Below are positions 24,101 to 35,036 of a DNA stretch of 64,000 bases, one piece after another. Positions within the stretch are counted from its first letter, which is position 1. Each line of letters opens with the position of its first letter. A program made the translations under genes and the position numbers. This DNA comes from Rhypophila decipiens (taxonomy: Eukaryota; Ascomycota; Sordariomycetes; Sordariales; Naviculisporaceae). The notes beneath the pieces were generated by a model. That model was not told the DNA's origin, made no database searches, and saw nothing but the letters and a program-made list of their open reading frames with translations. Location: the NCBI GenBank assembly GCA_033297075.1, contig MU858062.1, forward strand, positions 360,963-424,962, in the 5' to 3' direction.

Positions 24101-27100
24101 CAGGTGCTTTTACTTCCTCAGCTACTGGCTCTGCAGGGGCAGGTTCGGCAACTTCGGGCTCAGCTGCTTTGGGTTCCTCGGCCGGGGTTTCTGCGGGCTT
24201 GGGCTCCTCAACTGCTACCTCCTCAACAGCGGCAGGCTCTGACTGAACAGCTTCGACCTTTTCCTCGACGGCCTCGGCTGCAGGGGCAGGCTCAGCCTCA
24301 ACCTTGACGGCCTCGGCTTCTGGCGCAGGCGCAGGCGTCTCCTCGGCGGCTGGTGTGGATTCAGGCTCTGGAGCAGCTGCCTTCTCCTCGTCTTGGGCAG
24401 CCTCAGTAGGCGCGGGAGTAGGTTCCTCGACAGCCTTCTCCTCAGAAGCAGGGGTTTCTTCAGCTACTGGTTCAGGAGCAGCAGCTTCTTCGGCTTCAGC
24501 CTTGGGTGTCTCCTCAGCGGGGGCTGGGACAGCTTCGGGTTCAGCGGCTGTGACGGGTTCCTCGGCCTTAGATTCAGCAACAGCGGCAGCAGGCTCCTCG
24601 ACGGCAGTTTCCGTTGCTGGGGTTTCTTCAGTAGCCGGAGCAGGAGTCTCCTCTGTCGCAGGAGCACTCTCGGCTACTGGCTCGGCAGCAGCAGGCTCCT
24701 CCTTGGCTTCCTCCACCACAGAGGCCTCGGCAGGAACAGCCTCAGCCGTAGGTTCAGCGGCAGCAGGTTCCTCTTTGGCTTCTTCGACAGCGGGTGCCTC
24801 GGCAGGAGATGCTTCAGCTGGAGGATCGGTAGAAGCAGCTTCTTCCTTAACTTCGGGCTCAGCCACTTGGACAGCCACAGGAGCAGCCTCATCGGTAGAA
24901 ACGGTGTCTTCCACCTTGGGGGCTTCCTCGACAGCAGTAGCAGGCTCAGCAACAGTCTCGGTGGTAGGCTCAGCAGTAGTCTCGGCGACAGACTCAGCGG
25001 CAGGATCGGTGGCAGCAGGCGCATCCTCGGATTTGGATAGCTCGTCAGACACAGGAGCGGCATCTGTCGCAGGCGGCTCCTCAACCTTGGCTGGCTCCTC
25101 CTTCGTCTCTGGCACCTCCTCTACCTTGGGTGCTTCAGAAGCAGCGGCTTCAGGCTCGGGAGCGACTTCAACGCTTTCGGCAGCCTCCTCAGTCTTGGCG
25201 GGCTCTTCAGTTGCTGGAGTCTCGGTGACGACAGTCTCGGTAGCAGCTGGGGTCTCCTCAGCCTCCTTGTCAGCAGTGGCAGCAGGAGCAGACTCAGTAA
25301 CTGGCTCGGCGACGACAGGCTCATCCTTGACCTCGACCACTTCTTCAGTCACTGGAGCAGCTTCGGCAGCCTCGACAGCCGGAGCAGGTGCTGGTTCCTC
25401 GGCAACTGGAGCAGCTTCTTCCGCCGGGGCAGATTCTGGCTCAGTCGCTGGCACCGCTTCTGCGGGTGCCGCAGTCTCGGCAACAGGTTCAGATACAGCA
25501 GCCTCCTCTGTCTTGGCTGGCTCCGCAGACTCAATGGCAGTCTCTGCGGCCGCTTCAGTGGCGACAGCCTCTGGCTCGGCCTTGACCGGTTCCTCCGAGA
25601 CAGGGGCAGCCTCAGCGCTGGGCTGCTCCTCGTCCTTGGGCGCATCCTCAGCGACGGGAGCTTCTACAGCAGCAGGCTCAGTCGGAGCATACTCGTCGGC
25701 TTTGACCGGTTCCTCGGCGACCTCGGCGGACTCTACAGCAGTAGACTCCTCAGCCACGGCCTTCTCCTCGGGCTCTGGAGCAGCATCGACAACGCCGGTC
25801 TCTTGGGCAGCTGGTGTTGCTTCAGCCTCTTCCTTGGGTGCGGGAGCGACTTCGGCAACTTCTTCGGCGACCGCTGGAGCCTCCTCAGACTTGGCTGGCT
25901 CCTCTTCTGTGACAGGAGCCTCTGCGGCTGGCTCTGCTGTCTCCTCTGGCTTGCTATCCGACTCGGCGGCGACTGCGGGGGCAGCAGGCTCGCTCTCGGA
26001 AACGGCGGCGGGTTCAGCTGATTGCTCAGCCACCGCCTCCTTCGTCTCTTCCTCCTTGGTCTCCTCGACCGGGGCTGGTGTGGGTGTCGCTTCTTCCTTG
26101 GTAGGTTCGCTGGTCTCGACTGGCGCGCTTTCTGGCTCACTCTCCTTCTCTCCTGGGGTATCATTGGGTGCCTCGGCGCTAACAGTCTCAACTGGCTCAT
26201 CTGTGGTCGTGGGGGCAACTTCTGGTTCCGACTCAGCTGCTGGTGCGGCAGCCTCTGGCGTGGTTTCCTCAGCTGCCTTGGCCTCCTCAACAGCCGCCGC
26301 AGGGGCAGCGGCTTCGACGGGTTCTTCGACAGCAGCTGCGACGGGGGCTGGCTCGGCCTCCTTCTCTGCCTCCTTCACTTCGGTCGATTCGGGAGCAGCG
26401 GCATCGTCAACGGTTTCAGTGGAAGCCGCGGGTTTCGCCTCCTCAGTAGGGGTATCGGAGGAAGCTTCCGCGGGTTTCACATCTTCGTCTTTGGGAGCGG
26501 CTGCGGCCTCGGTAGTCGGGGATTTGGCCTCCTCAGCAGCCTCTGCCTCTGCCTTCTTTGCAGACTTGCTCTTCTTCTTCTTGTGCTTCGACTTCTTGGC
26601 AGGAGCATCCTCCTTCACCTCCTCCTTGACCTCTTCCTTGACCTCTTCCTTGACTGGTTCTGGCTCCGGCTCCGGCACCGGCTCTGGGGCGGGCTCCTCG
26701 ACCTTCTCCTTCTCGGCCGCCTTTGCTTTGGCCTTTTTCTTGGACTTCTTGGACTTCTTGGAAGATGGCTTGGAATCGTCGACAGGTGACGTCGGCGAAG
26801 CTACTGTCTCTGGTTCCACAGGTTCAGCAACGGCCTCTTCCTGTCCGCTGCTTGGCTCCCCATTCTTCACCTGGGCCTCGCCCTCTGGTGTCCCGGAAAT
26901 CATGTCAGTATATATATATGCATATCGACTCGCAGCATCCGAGGCACCAAAACTCACCATCTTCGTCATTTATCTCATTCTCATTTTCGGATTCTGAGAG
27001 CTTCAGGTACTCAACCTTGGAGTAATCGGCTACCTGTACATTATTAAAGTCGGCAAACTGGATCTGAGAATAGTCGATGTTCGTCCTGGTGGGACAGAAC

Positions 27101-27126
27101 TCGACTGCTGGTGGTGGAATGTTCAT
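15132..27126 (-). CDS. Giant Glu/Ala/Pro/Val-rich disordered protein, 3,973 aa
   Basis: Exon 1 is 27126-26958; a 73-nt intron (GTGAGT donor, CACCAG acceptor) leads to one 11,753-nt exon, 26884-15132, giving 3,974 codons including the stop. The conserved-looking N-terminus (MNIPPPAVEFCPTRTNIDYS) is followed by Lys-rich clusters near residues 100-180, then over 3,000 residues of degenerate repeats of the type (E)EPKAEEPAAVEE. A Trp motif, DDWVEVE, sits near 1863. Around 3310-3338 a Gly/Ala/Val segment (IAIGAGIVGAVGLAVAVG) could be membrane-associated. Near 3385-3400 the motif SF[QH]VVDK occurs twice. The C-terminal 450 residues are Ser/Arg/His-rich and end in an amphipathic GIRAAFKKLFGSSS. Fungi have giant low-complexity scaffold proteins such as the Woronin-body tether leashin and so-called involucrin-repeat proteins; kinship with these is possible but not shown. 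A long frame on the other strand is a shadow. Confidence 0.88.
20905..21157 (-). repeat. 120-bp tandem duplication inside the giant gene
   Basis: Two near-identical 120-bp units (20905-21024 and 21025-21144) plus the start of a third lie head to tail and in frame, encoding two 40-residue blocks (near residues 1966-2050) that contain TPESPAEAPQTESVPAV. They differ at only a few bases, so the duplication is recent compared with the surrounding degenerate repeats. Confidence 0.92.
23413..23483 (-). repeat. 36-bp tandem duplication inside the giant gene
   Basis: Two adjacent, almost identical 36-bp units encode AAAITEEPKVDE-type 12-residue blocks. They show that the repeat region still grows by in-frame tandem duplication. 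Confidence 0.9.
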
Positions 27127-30033
27127 ACTTGTGGGACCTCAACCTGTGCCTTGTCGGAGGGAACCTCGACTGAAAGGACCTCAGGGGCGTTCTTATTATC
27201 CTCCATGCGAAGCTACTTGGTCGTGGGTATCGGGAAGCTGCAGAAGGCCACTGGGGGGGAAAGGTGGGGCTTTGGGCCGGTGGGTGGTTTCGGTCGGGCA
27301 GGTATTAATCCAAGGTATGCAATGTCTGCTTCGGATGTGTGAGCGTGATGTGTGATGGTGTGCAACAAACTATGAGGGTGTAATGTGTATTATTCTCTCG
27401 GGTGATACGATCCGTGCTGTGGTTGGTCACAGACGAGGCAGATATCCGGCACCGGTTTCCACCAGAGTACGTACATACATGCGGAAAAGGAACAACAGAC
27501 GGGATGAAAAGTGGAAAGCTCTCTGACGAGGGGATCGGGGATCGGGGGCATAGGTACTCACCGCAACAATATTAGGTACTAGCAAAGGTGAAAGGAAATA
27601 TTCACTTGTCCTTCACCACGCCTGCTAAACACAAAAAAAGCAGATTTGCGGTGAAAGAGGGAAAACTTTTGGCATTTGTTTATTGTGAAAAAAGCTGAGT
27701 CTTGGATGGGGTACCCCCCCAGAGCAGCGTCGAGGAGACTATCCACAACAAAAGGGTATGAGGCCTTGGCATGCCGCCTTCTTGCAATTACACCCCAGTA
27801 AACAAAAAACCCCATCGACATGAACCCCACGGAGGGGAGTTCCATTCTGGCAAGCCTTTTAGCTCAAGTGACTGTGTCGTGCTTGGGAAGATTGGCCCAG
27901 TCCCACCGTCTGCAGTGGCGCCACGTCGCAAGGGGGGTTGGACAACAAAGTCCGGCAACCCTTGAATTGGATGACAGGGGGGGAGCTATCACCATGACAC
28001 AAAAGGGACGACCAACCATTGATGCCTTTGGCTTGCAAACATTGATCAACGGGAAGGACAGAACGAAAAGAAGCGAATCATGGAACAGCGGCCTGACAAT
28101 CACCACCCACCCAGACATCTAAAAAGGGTATGGGTCTCTTGATCGTCCGAAAGACACCAAAGCCGAGACAGAATAAAGGACAAGAAGCAAAGACTGGCCC
28201 TCACTGCCGATGGCTGCTCACTGGACAATGCCTCTGTCATCAACCGCAGCGTCAACGCACCACGTTACTGACCACAGGTGTCCAAGAGTTCCATGTTGCT
28301 CGTTATGGTGCCTGACACAGCATTGGGACTGGCTGGCCACTGGCCATTGAGAGGGAAGCCGAGTTGTCGTTGCTTGGGGGTCGCAGCACTGAGCAGAAAC
28401 AAACATCCAGACAAACCTCTTGTCCGTGGTTTGTCCCCTCAAACGGTCAAGGTGGGCATCGTTGTATCAAGCCGAGCTCCGCCGTTAGGCCATTGGTTGG
28501 GATGAATTGGGGTGAATCTCGACTCCATTGGGCGTCAATGGGTTTCCTATTCAGTCACTTGGGTCATGATATCGGTATCCCGGCTCCCCGGGGACTGACT
28601 GTCAGTCACTGGTTCCTGACCTTCTCTGACCTGTGCCCGTCCAGAAGGTACAAGCAGGAACGGCGTGCTCAACGTGCTCAGGCAAGGTACCCAAGAAAGA
28701 AATCCCGGAGTATGCAACAAGAGGATAAACCCTGTGTAAAAGGGAATACCCGCACCTCCCTTTTGGGGGGTGTGGGCTGGGCAGAAAGAGGCCAGTGGGA
28801 ACTTGCAGATAGTGTGTCTCGCTGGCGTGTGCTACGTGGTCGCCTCTAGCTTGTCGTTTTGATGGAGATCCCTGCAGTCGCCAGAACGTGACCGTAGCCA
28901 TTGGAGGCGTTGAGGTTGCATCCTTTGACGAGAGCGAAATCGGGCCCTCCAAGACATCGATATAGCTCAAAACCGAGAAAAATACACGCAGGAATCAACG
29001 CGGGTGATATTGCAGAGACATTGTATGCTCTCCGTCTCTGCAAGGTAACCGAAGAAAGAATTGGCCTGTCGGATTACTTGATACTCATGGTGGTGAGGGA
29101 TAAATCACGGATTGTCGAATTGGGTGAAAGTGGGAATCGGAGAAGAAGAAAGACGCTATCGAGGTACCAGGTTTATACACTAGGGACCGAGCAGTTGTGG
29201 GGTAAAAATTGATACATGTATTGAAATTTGGGAGGCTTCGTATGTACATGTACGTAATCTGGGCTGTTGACTGACTAACAAGCAGTCTCGCCGATGCCTC
29301 CTTCCCCAACATCATGGAACGGGAATTGTTTGGCCGGCGGTTACAAGCCGCCGCAACTTGAATCATTCATTTTGGAAGTGGGCAGGAATGGGCGGCAAAT
29401 ATCCATTCGAGAACGCCGTTCCAACGAGGACGAAGAAGCCCAGGGAAGGGTGTATCCCAGATGAGGTTCATGCAACGGTAGTGCTCCATCAAAGCAAGGA
29501 TACAAAAGGAATGGTGCCTTGGACTGGTTGAATAATGTGTAAACGTCTCTCCTCTTGAAGATTTGCCTCCCACGGAGTTTTCTTTGGCGGGTTGGCTCTT
29601 CACGATATCCGTATGATACCGAACGTCAGTGTTGATCTTTGGTATCAAGACCGGGAGGTTTCGGCATGGGCCGGGGCCCGGCGGCTCTGTCAAATTGTTT
29701 GTTCATCACCCCAGCCTTTTGCTTGGCATCAAGCAGTGCTTCATCAAACCCTTTTGCTCCAAAAATTCACATGCATCCTTGATGACCATCTGTCCTTTCT
29801 TCTTGGGTTGTTTCTCTCCCAGACAGACAACATTGCTCTGATGTTCCGCCTCTTCCCGAGATACTGCACTGATATCTCTGAGTGCGCCGTCGCCGCCACC
29901 ATCTCCAACCACCCCAGGAAATTCAACGGTCATCAGGGTTACATTTTGACGGTCAATGGCAGACAGCCGCATTCGACGAGGCTGGAAAAGAAAAAAATAA
30001 ACCCCGACTTTACCTAACCTAGCCGTCTTAGCG

Positions 30034-30059
30034 CAGGTGGTAGTTCACGACTACCCCTG
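30034..30059. other. Hairpin with tRNA D-arm-like flank
   Basis: Arms of eleven bases (ten paired, one mismatch) enclose the loop TCACG, preceded by GCCGTCTTAGCG, which looks like the 5' end of a fungal tRNA. No anticodon arm or T-arm (GTTCRANYC) follows, so it is not a functional tRNA. It could be a tRNA-derived fragment or chance. Confidence 0.35.
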
Positions 30060-30723
30060 CTCATCTTCAATGCAATCTTTGGCCGATTTGTCAATGCTTG
30101 GGCCGCAATGAGGTCTTTGACTCCTCGGCCACCAACGGCGGCAATGTGATCGTTGCCAAATTTTGCTGATGCATTCGCTGATGATTCCCAAGCTCGCCGA
30201 GGCTCCTTTTCCCGTCTACCTGATCTTTGGCGTCATGAAGGTGATGATCGTTCTTGCCGGTCTTGATTCTCATTTTCGGGCATGATAGTGGATCTGATTG
30301 CCCCCCAAAATCGGGATTCTCCGAGCTCGCTTGTTCTCGGCGCCAATCCTAAATCGCATCAATGTAAACAAACACCACAAAGGCGGTGAGAAAAACCCGC
30401 TGTGAATGTGATGGTAGGTAACTGCGCGATAAGAACTTCCTACGGCTTTATTGCAAGTCAGGTTATGTGCTACTCTGACCTAGGAAAAGGATTCCAAGGG
30501 TTTTGTTGCACTTGTCCCACCTCGCGGGGAACACTACTGGGAACTATTCTGAAAGTCAACAAAACTTGTCTTGAACGACTTCCGCATTCTCCCTCATGAT
30601 CTTGAAAAACGTCTTACTGGGCAACCAAGAGGGGAAGAGAATCCGACAAGTGGTGGAGAAAGCTAGGGAACGCGGGCCTTATGCAAAACATAGTCGTGAA
30701 ATGTGAACCAGAGCCACCCTCCT

Positions 30724-30724
30724 C

Positions 30725-30757
<33 letters not shown>
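30724..30757. repeat. (AAC)n microsatellite
   Basis: About eleven AAC/CAA units lie in the spacer about 430 bases downstream of the snf7 stop. Confidence 0.9.
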
Positions 30758-31190
30758 GACGGATTGTCACAAGCCGACTACCGGTAGCTCGATCGACCGA
30801 GCTGTGTTACTTGCTCATTATCTCATGCATTTGTCTGTCATACGTTCCCCTATTAAATCAAAACCTCAAAACACCAGCGCCACCGTCTCAAAAGTCGAAC
30901 ATTGCAAAGAGCCAGTGTTGGGGGAAATGGGGGTTAAAGAGGAAGAAAGCAAAGGAACTTGAGAAATAGAGACGAACAATGAACAACTCCCGCCGCCCAA
31001 CAGTCCTCTAAGAGACCCAGAATATCCCCTCCCCGTAAATATCATTAACCATGCAAGAAATAAAAAGATTGTATGTCCAGCCTCGAGCTTCCCGTGACCG
31101 TATTCCAATGCATGCTGCATGCGTGCAGCGCCGAGGCACCACAGGCAGCAACCCGAACCATCTCCACCAACCAATGCCCCAGCCTCACTC

Positions 31191-32087
31191 TTACATGGCC
31201 ATCTCGGCCTGGAGCTTTCTGAGCTCTGCCTCCTCGTCGTCCTCCTCAATCGCTTTGCCTTTGGAGGCTAAATAAGTACCCTGTTAGCACCATTCTGCTT
31301 CGTAGCACTTTCCTTGCGAGCCAAGCACATCAACTTACGTTCCCCGTTTGCCACCGCAGGCATGCGTTGAATCTGGTCTGACACGGGAACGGTCCCGGTT
31401 TTGAGCATCTGCTCGTCCAGCTGCTCCTGTTGAAGTTGCTCAAGCTCGTCCTCGAGCTCATCCTCGTCAACGGCGTTGCCGACCTGGACACTGTTCATAG
31501 AAGTGACAATCTCCTCGCTGAGCGCGATCTGGTCCTGAAGTTTTTGCCTGTTCGGGTTGTCAGCGACTTGTCGACTGTCTCAATTAAGATCAACGCGGGA
31601 CAGAGTACGTACATGGTATCGTCGACCTTCTCTGGTGTCAGCTTGCCGTGAATCTGCTTCATAGCCTCGCCAGCCCTCTCCATCGCAAGAAGAGTCTCCC
31701 TGTTGATGTTGGCCGATTCGATCGCATTTATTTGTGCTTCGAGGGTACCGATCTGGCCTAGGGTCTGCTCGAGAGAATGCTCGTTTTGCTTCTTGCGTTT
31801 CAGAGCCGCTTTGGCAGCTATTGTTTGCGGCAAGACGAATATTAGCCACTGCATCAAGGCAAAGACAAAGCCATCTCTCGCTGGATGGCAAACGGCCACT
31901 CACCATTCTTGTTTGTGGCTACGTTCTTCCTTGCTATGGCATCTTGCTCATCTATCTGGTTCTGCAAGTGTTTCTCGCGCTTCTGAAGCATATCCAACTG
32001 TGACCGCAGCCCGAGGATAGCATTCTTAGGACTGTTCTTCTGCTTTGCGGCAGCCCCACCACCGAACCAGCCCCAAACTCCCGACAT
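31191..32087 (-). CDS. snf7: ESCRT-III subunit Snf7/Vps32
   Basis: Four exons, 32087-31904, 31817-31613, 31547-31339 and 31267-31191, give 224 residues; introns are 86, 65 and 71 nt with GTGAGT, GTACGT and GTAAGT donors. The N-terminus (MSGVWGWFGGGAAAKQ) is typical of Snf7, followed by the basic helical hairpin (LDMLQKREKHLQNQIDEQ, then AAKAALKRKKQNEHSLEQ) and the acidic C-terminal half with DEDELEDELEQLQQE. The C-terminal exon (AELRKLQAEMAM) matches the Vps4-interaction region of the family. Snf7 polymerises on endosomal membranes during multivesicular-body sorting and other membrane scission events; in filamentous fungi it also takes part in ambient-pH (Pal/Rim) signalling. The gene is transcribed away from ten1 across a 723-bp shared upstream region. 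Confidence 0.95.
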
Positions 32088-32810
32088 GATGGCTGAAGCG
32101 GATTTATCGTGTGAGGGATGTCAATATCGGTGTTTTCGGTTCGTTGCGTAGAGATGGCGGATTCGGTCGTGGATTCTGGCGAGTGTCTAGGTTGAAATGT
32201 CCCCCGCCGATCGATCAACCAGTTTCGCGATGACGACTCCCCACGTTTTGGCGGGGTCGCAGCCTAACGTGAGGTTACCGGTTATGACAGGCAGCGATGA
32301 AAGAACCCGAGAACGGTGTTAACGTGCAAACTGACGCGTGGACGGTGTAAGAGAGATAGGCAGACGATTTCGACGCTTCGACTTCGCAAATTCGCTGTGT
32401 AGGTTCGTTATCGGTTGGGAATCAAGGTCATGTCTATCCCGAGTGTGATCTAACTTCCAACCTGGAAGCTTCGGTTTGGGTCACATGGGCCGTGGCTTGT
32501 GGCTGCAAGAAGGCTCACCTTGCGGCTTTGCAGCACCAATCAGCGCAGTCGAAACCCGAGGATTTGCCGGATATCACGTGATATGGCGAAGCACTTCCCA
32601 AGCAGCTCTTAGTCATCCAAACCTTGACATTACACTCATCTCACATACATCACCACTTCATTGATCTAAAAGTGAACTTGGAGAGCGATGCTTCCATTCA
32701 GATGAAACCATCCACATTCTGGAGGGACAGTATAACGATAACCCACATTCCCAGACTTACGTTCCACTTCACCAGATTGGCTGTCCTCTTGTGGACTCCA
32801 ATATCCCATC
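32088..32810. other. Shared upstream region of snf7 and ten1
   Basis: A 723-bp divergent spacer serves as promoter and leader for snf7 (-) and ten1 (+). No open frame of note and no clear TATA element is seen. An ATG at 32691, upstream of ten1 and out of frame with it, could reduce ten1 translation if included in the leader. Confidence 0.55.
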
Positions 32811-33489
32811 ATGTCCAATGGGCCGTTACCCTCCCAGCTCTGTTTGCTCTCGGAGCTCCCATCCAAAGCCGTGCATTCAAAGGTCAGATTCTTGTCATGG
32901 TCAGTTGAATTTCTTCATTCTTGGTTTTTGTCTCGCCTATCATGAAGGAAAAAGGTCAACCCGCAAATATAAAGGCAGATAGATGCCTTGACCGTCCAAT
33001 GGCTCTTGTATTGGACTTGCATTTATATGTCTGGCCTTTGGTCGGTCTCGGGACAGGTATGGTGGGTATGAATGGGATAGTGGTGTTGGTGTTTGCAGTT
33101 CAAACTGCTGACGGTCACTGGTAAATTCCAGCGTGAGCTCTTACTCAACCTCCTCGGGCATCTTGGCACTGGAACACCATCAACCTATGGATACTCACAG
33201 AGTATTCGCTTTGGTCAACGTGGACCTTATCCTCGAGAGTCTCAAGGCTGAACAGACTCGGCCTGGTCAGTGGGTCAACCTCATCGGATACATTACGAGC
33301 ATCTCTCCGCTGGCAGACGAGAGCTCTGGGCACCGGGTCACCAACGTCCACGTCCAAGCCCTCCTCCTCTGGTCAGCTGGGCCTTTAGATCTGGAGCGAT
33401 ACGAGAAATCTGTCAAGAATCTGGAGGCTGGGAGAATCTCTGCCGCTGCCCGCTCTACGTCCCTCTCAGACACCCTCTTGCAGCCATGA
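32811..33489 (+). CDS. ten1: CST telomere-capping complex subunit Ten1
   Basis: Exon 1, 32811-32899, and exon 2, 33132-33489, are joined by a 232-nt intron (GTCAGT donor, TTCCAG acceptor) and encode 148 residues. Exon 2 has no ATG at its start, so the first exon (MSNGPLPSQLCLLSELPSKA, continuing into KVRFLS) is required; its phase-2 end closes a Cys codon. The sequence reads as a single OB-fold: LCLLSELPSK, KVRFLSCVSSY, ALVNVDLILESLK, GQWVNLIGYIT and VQALLLWSAGPLDLERYE are the strands and the C-terminal helix typical of fungal Ten1. Ten1 binds Stn1 and, with Ctc1/Cdc13-like partners, protects chromosome ends and helps fill in the C-strand. The long intron includes short hairpins but no evident gene. 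Confidence 0.87.
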
Positions 33490-34529
33490 TGCCAACCCAA
33501 CGGCCAGCCGAGGGCCACCAGCCCAAGTTATCACCATAACAATGGGCGTGGTTGTTTTTAGGGCCTCTGAGGGTCTAGAACCTGTATCCGAGAAACCCCG
33601 TCCGGATTCACCTTTCCGATAAACCAGCGCAAGCTAATGTCCGTCTCCCACCAAGGACGTTCAGGCAAGCTTCCGGTCAAGTGTCACGGCATATGTCGTG
33701 GGACTGCGCTGCTCGGAACACACTATCACGGCGCACAATCGCCAGTCCATGGCAGATTGAAGTGCAAGCCTTGGGTATAAATGGATCTCGCAACCGGCGG
33801 TTGCTTTGCTCTGCGTCGAGGACCGTGCCACGTTCGCCGCCTAGTATCGAAAAGCTCCCTGGACAGGAAATTGTCTGTCTGCATCGCTCTGATTGGACAT
33901 GCATCAAAAGGCCTCCAGGATCCTGGACCCGATCAGTGGGCTTTAGTTGAGCATCCGGGGACTGCAAGCTTGCCGCAGGTGCTTCAAGTGTCAATTGCGA
34001 CAGCGAATTGCGACCAGAGAGCGGGCTGGTTATATTGTTTTTTTCTCCCCCTATGCTATGCTTGGGGTCTGAGGAGGCACGAATACCAGTGAACAATACA
34101 GTTGCGATTGTGGGCCGCTCAAAAAACGGCTAGCTCTTCTCTGTTGCAGAAATCCGACATGCGTATGCAGTTATCCGCCAAAGATAGGAAAATGCGGTGT
34201 CTATTGGGCTCCAGCTACGCCAGATGGCACAATGCTGCTGGTCCACCGTCGACGCTGCTACCGGCATGCTACCAAGATCGATATAGCGAATGCGCCTTCT
34301 GTAACTTTCCCAATGCCCCCTTTGATCGCGACCTGGATCGCTACCCTTAGAATGAACGAACACGACATGGTGCGCTTCCGCTGTGCATGAAGCAGACTCA
34401 TGCAATCCTTCCATCGAGATGCCGTCGGTCCCAATCACCGGGTCAAATCTCGCTTCTGACAAGCAAGACAATCTGAAATCATGCACAACTGTCCTTCATC
34501 CAGTCTTTCCCAATTAGAAGCGTGTCGGT
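33490..34529. other. Convergent 3' spacer
   Basis: It lies between ten1 (+) and the 129-residue unknown gene (-). Frames such as 33677-34096 minus have no recognisable motif or splice-consistent extension, and I treat them as non-coding. Confidence 0.55.
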
Positions 34530-35036
34530 TCAGCGTCTATCGTCTCGTCGACTTCTCGAGTCGTTGCGCCATCGGTCCTCGCGTCGGAAGCGCCTGGGCG
34601 AATCGCTGGCTCCTGCTTTGGATATCACAACTGGCTGGTGAAGGGGTCGCTTCAAGGGCTTGTCGGGGCTGCCGGTAGCTCGCGCTGCTGCCTGTCGTTC
34701 CCACATCTCCTTGGACTTGACACAGATGTCATCGATCTGCTCCTGGACGGAATGTCAGTCTTGTAGGCTAGACAAGACGTTGGCGTACATGTCTCCTGCT
34801 CACATCTGACAGGCATGGCCCGGGTGTGGTGATCAGAAATCCGTCCTCGCCCTAATGTGACCCCCACCGTCAGCGGTGCTTCGAGCCATGAGAAGGAGCT
34901 TTCTCACATCTCTCGTAAACGGCCTCACGGTTGCCTGAGGTCCGAGATAGTATTGCAGCTCCTGGGTGATGACCTTTTTGTGGATGTCCAAATGAGGGAT
35001 CCAGTATTTGTTCATGGAGGAAGTGGACGACGACAT
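34530..35036 (-). CDS. Conserved-looking fungal protein of unknown function
   Basis: Three exons, 35036-34908, 34851-34804 (48 nt) and 34742-34530, each in phase 0, encode 129 residues; introns are 56 and 61 nt with GTGAGA and GTGAGC donors. No single open frame shows the gene; it appears only when spliced. The protein begins MSSSTSSMNKYWIPHLDIHK, continues KVITQELQYYLGPQATVRPF, then GEDGFLITTPGPCLSDEQID and a helix KSKEMWERQAAARATG, and ends in an Arg/Asp/Ser-rich basic tail. I recall similar short proteins in other filamentous fungi, starting with the same YW(I/V)PHLDIHKKVI block, but know no function. No signal peptide or membrane segment is seen. Confidence 0.8.

Larger units (their letters stand above)
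27127..31190. other. Gene-sparse spacer, about 4 kb
   Basis: This stretch holds the promoter of the giant gene at its left end and the 3' flank of snf7 at its right end. Open frames of 60-160 codons occur on both strands (for example 28364-28849 plus and 29592-30017 plus) but lack motifs, overlap each other and have no convincing splice partners. It contains an AAC microsatellite and a strong hairpin, both listed separately. Confidence 0.55.

Noticed and set aside
24304..26997. An 897-codon plus-strand frame of Ser/Ala/Gly/Thr repeats
   Set aside because: It is the exact antisense of the giant gene. Codons for Glu, Ala, Pro and Val seldom give stops on the other strand, so long shadow frames are expected. 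It overlaps the giant gene's first intron and has no independent splice or start evidence.
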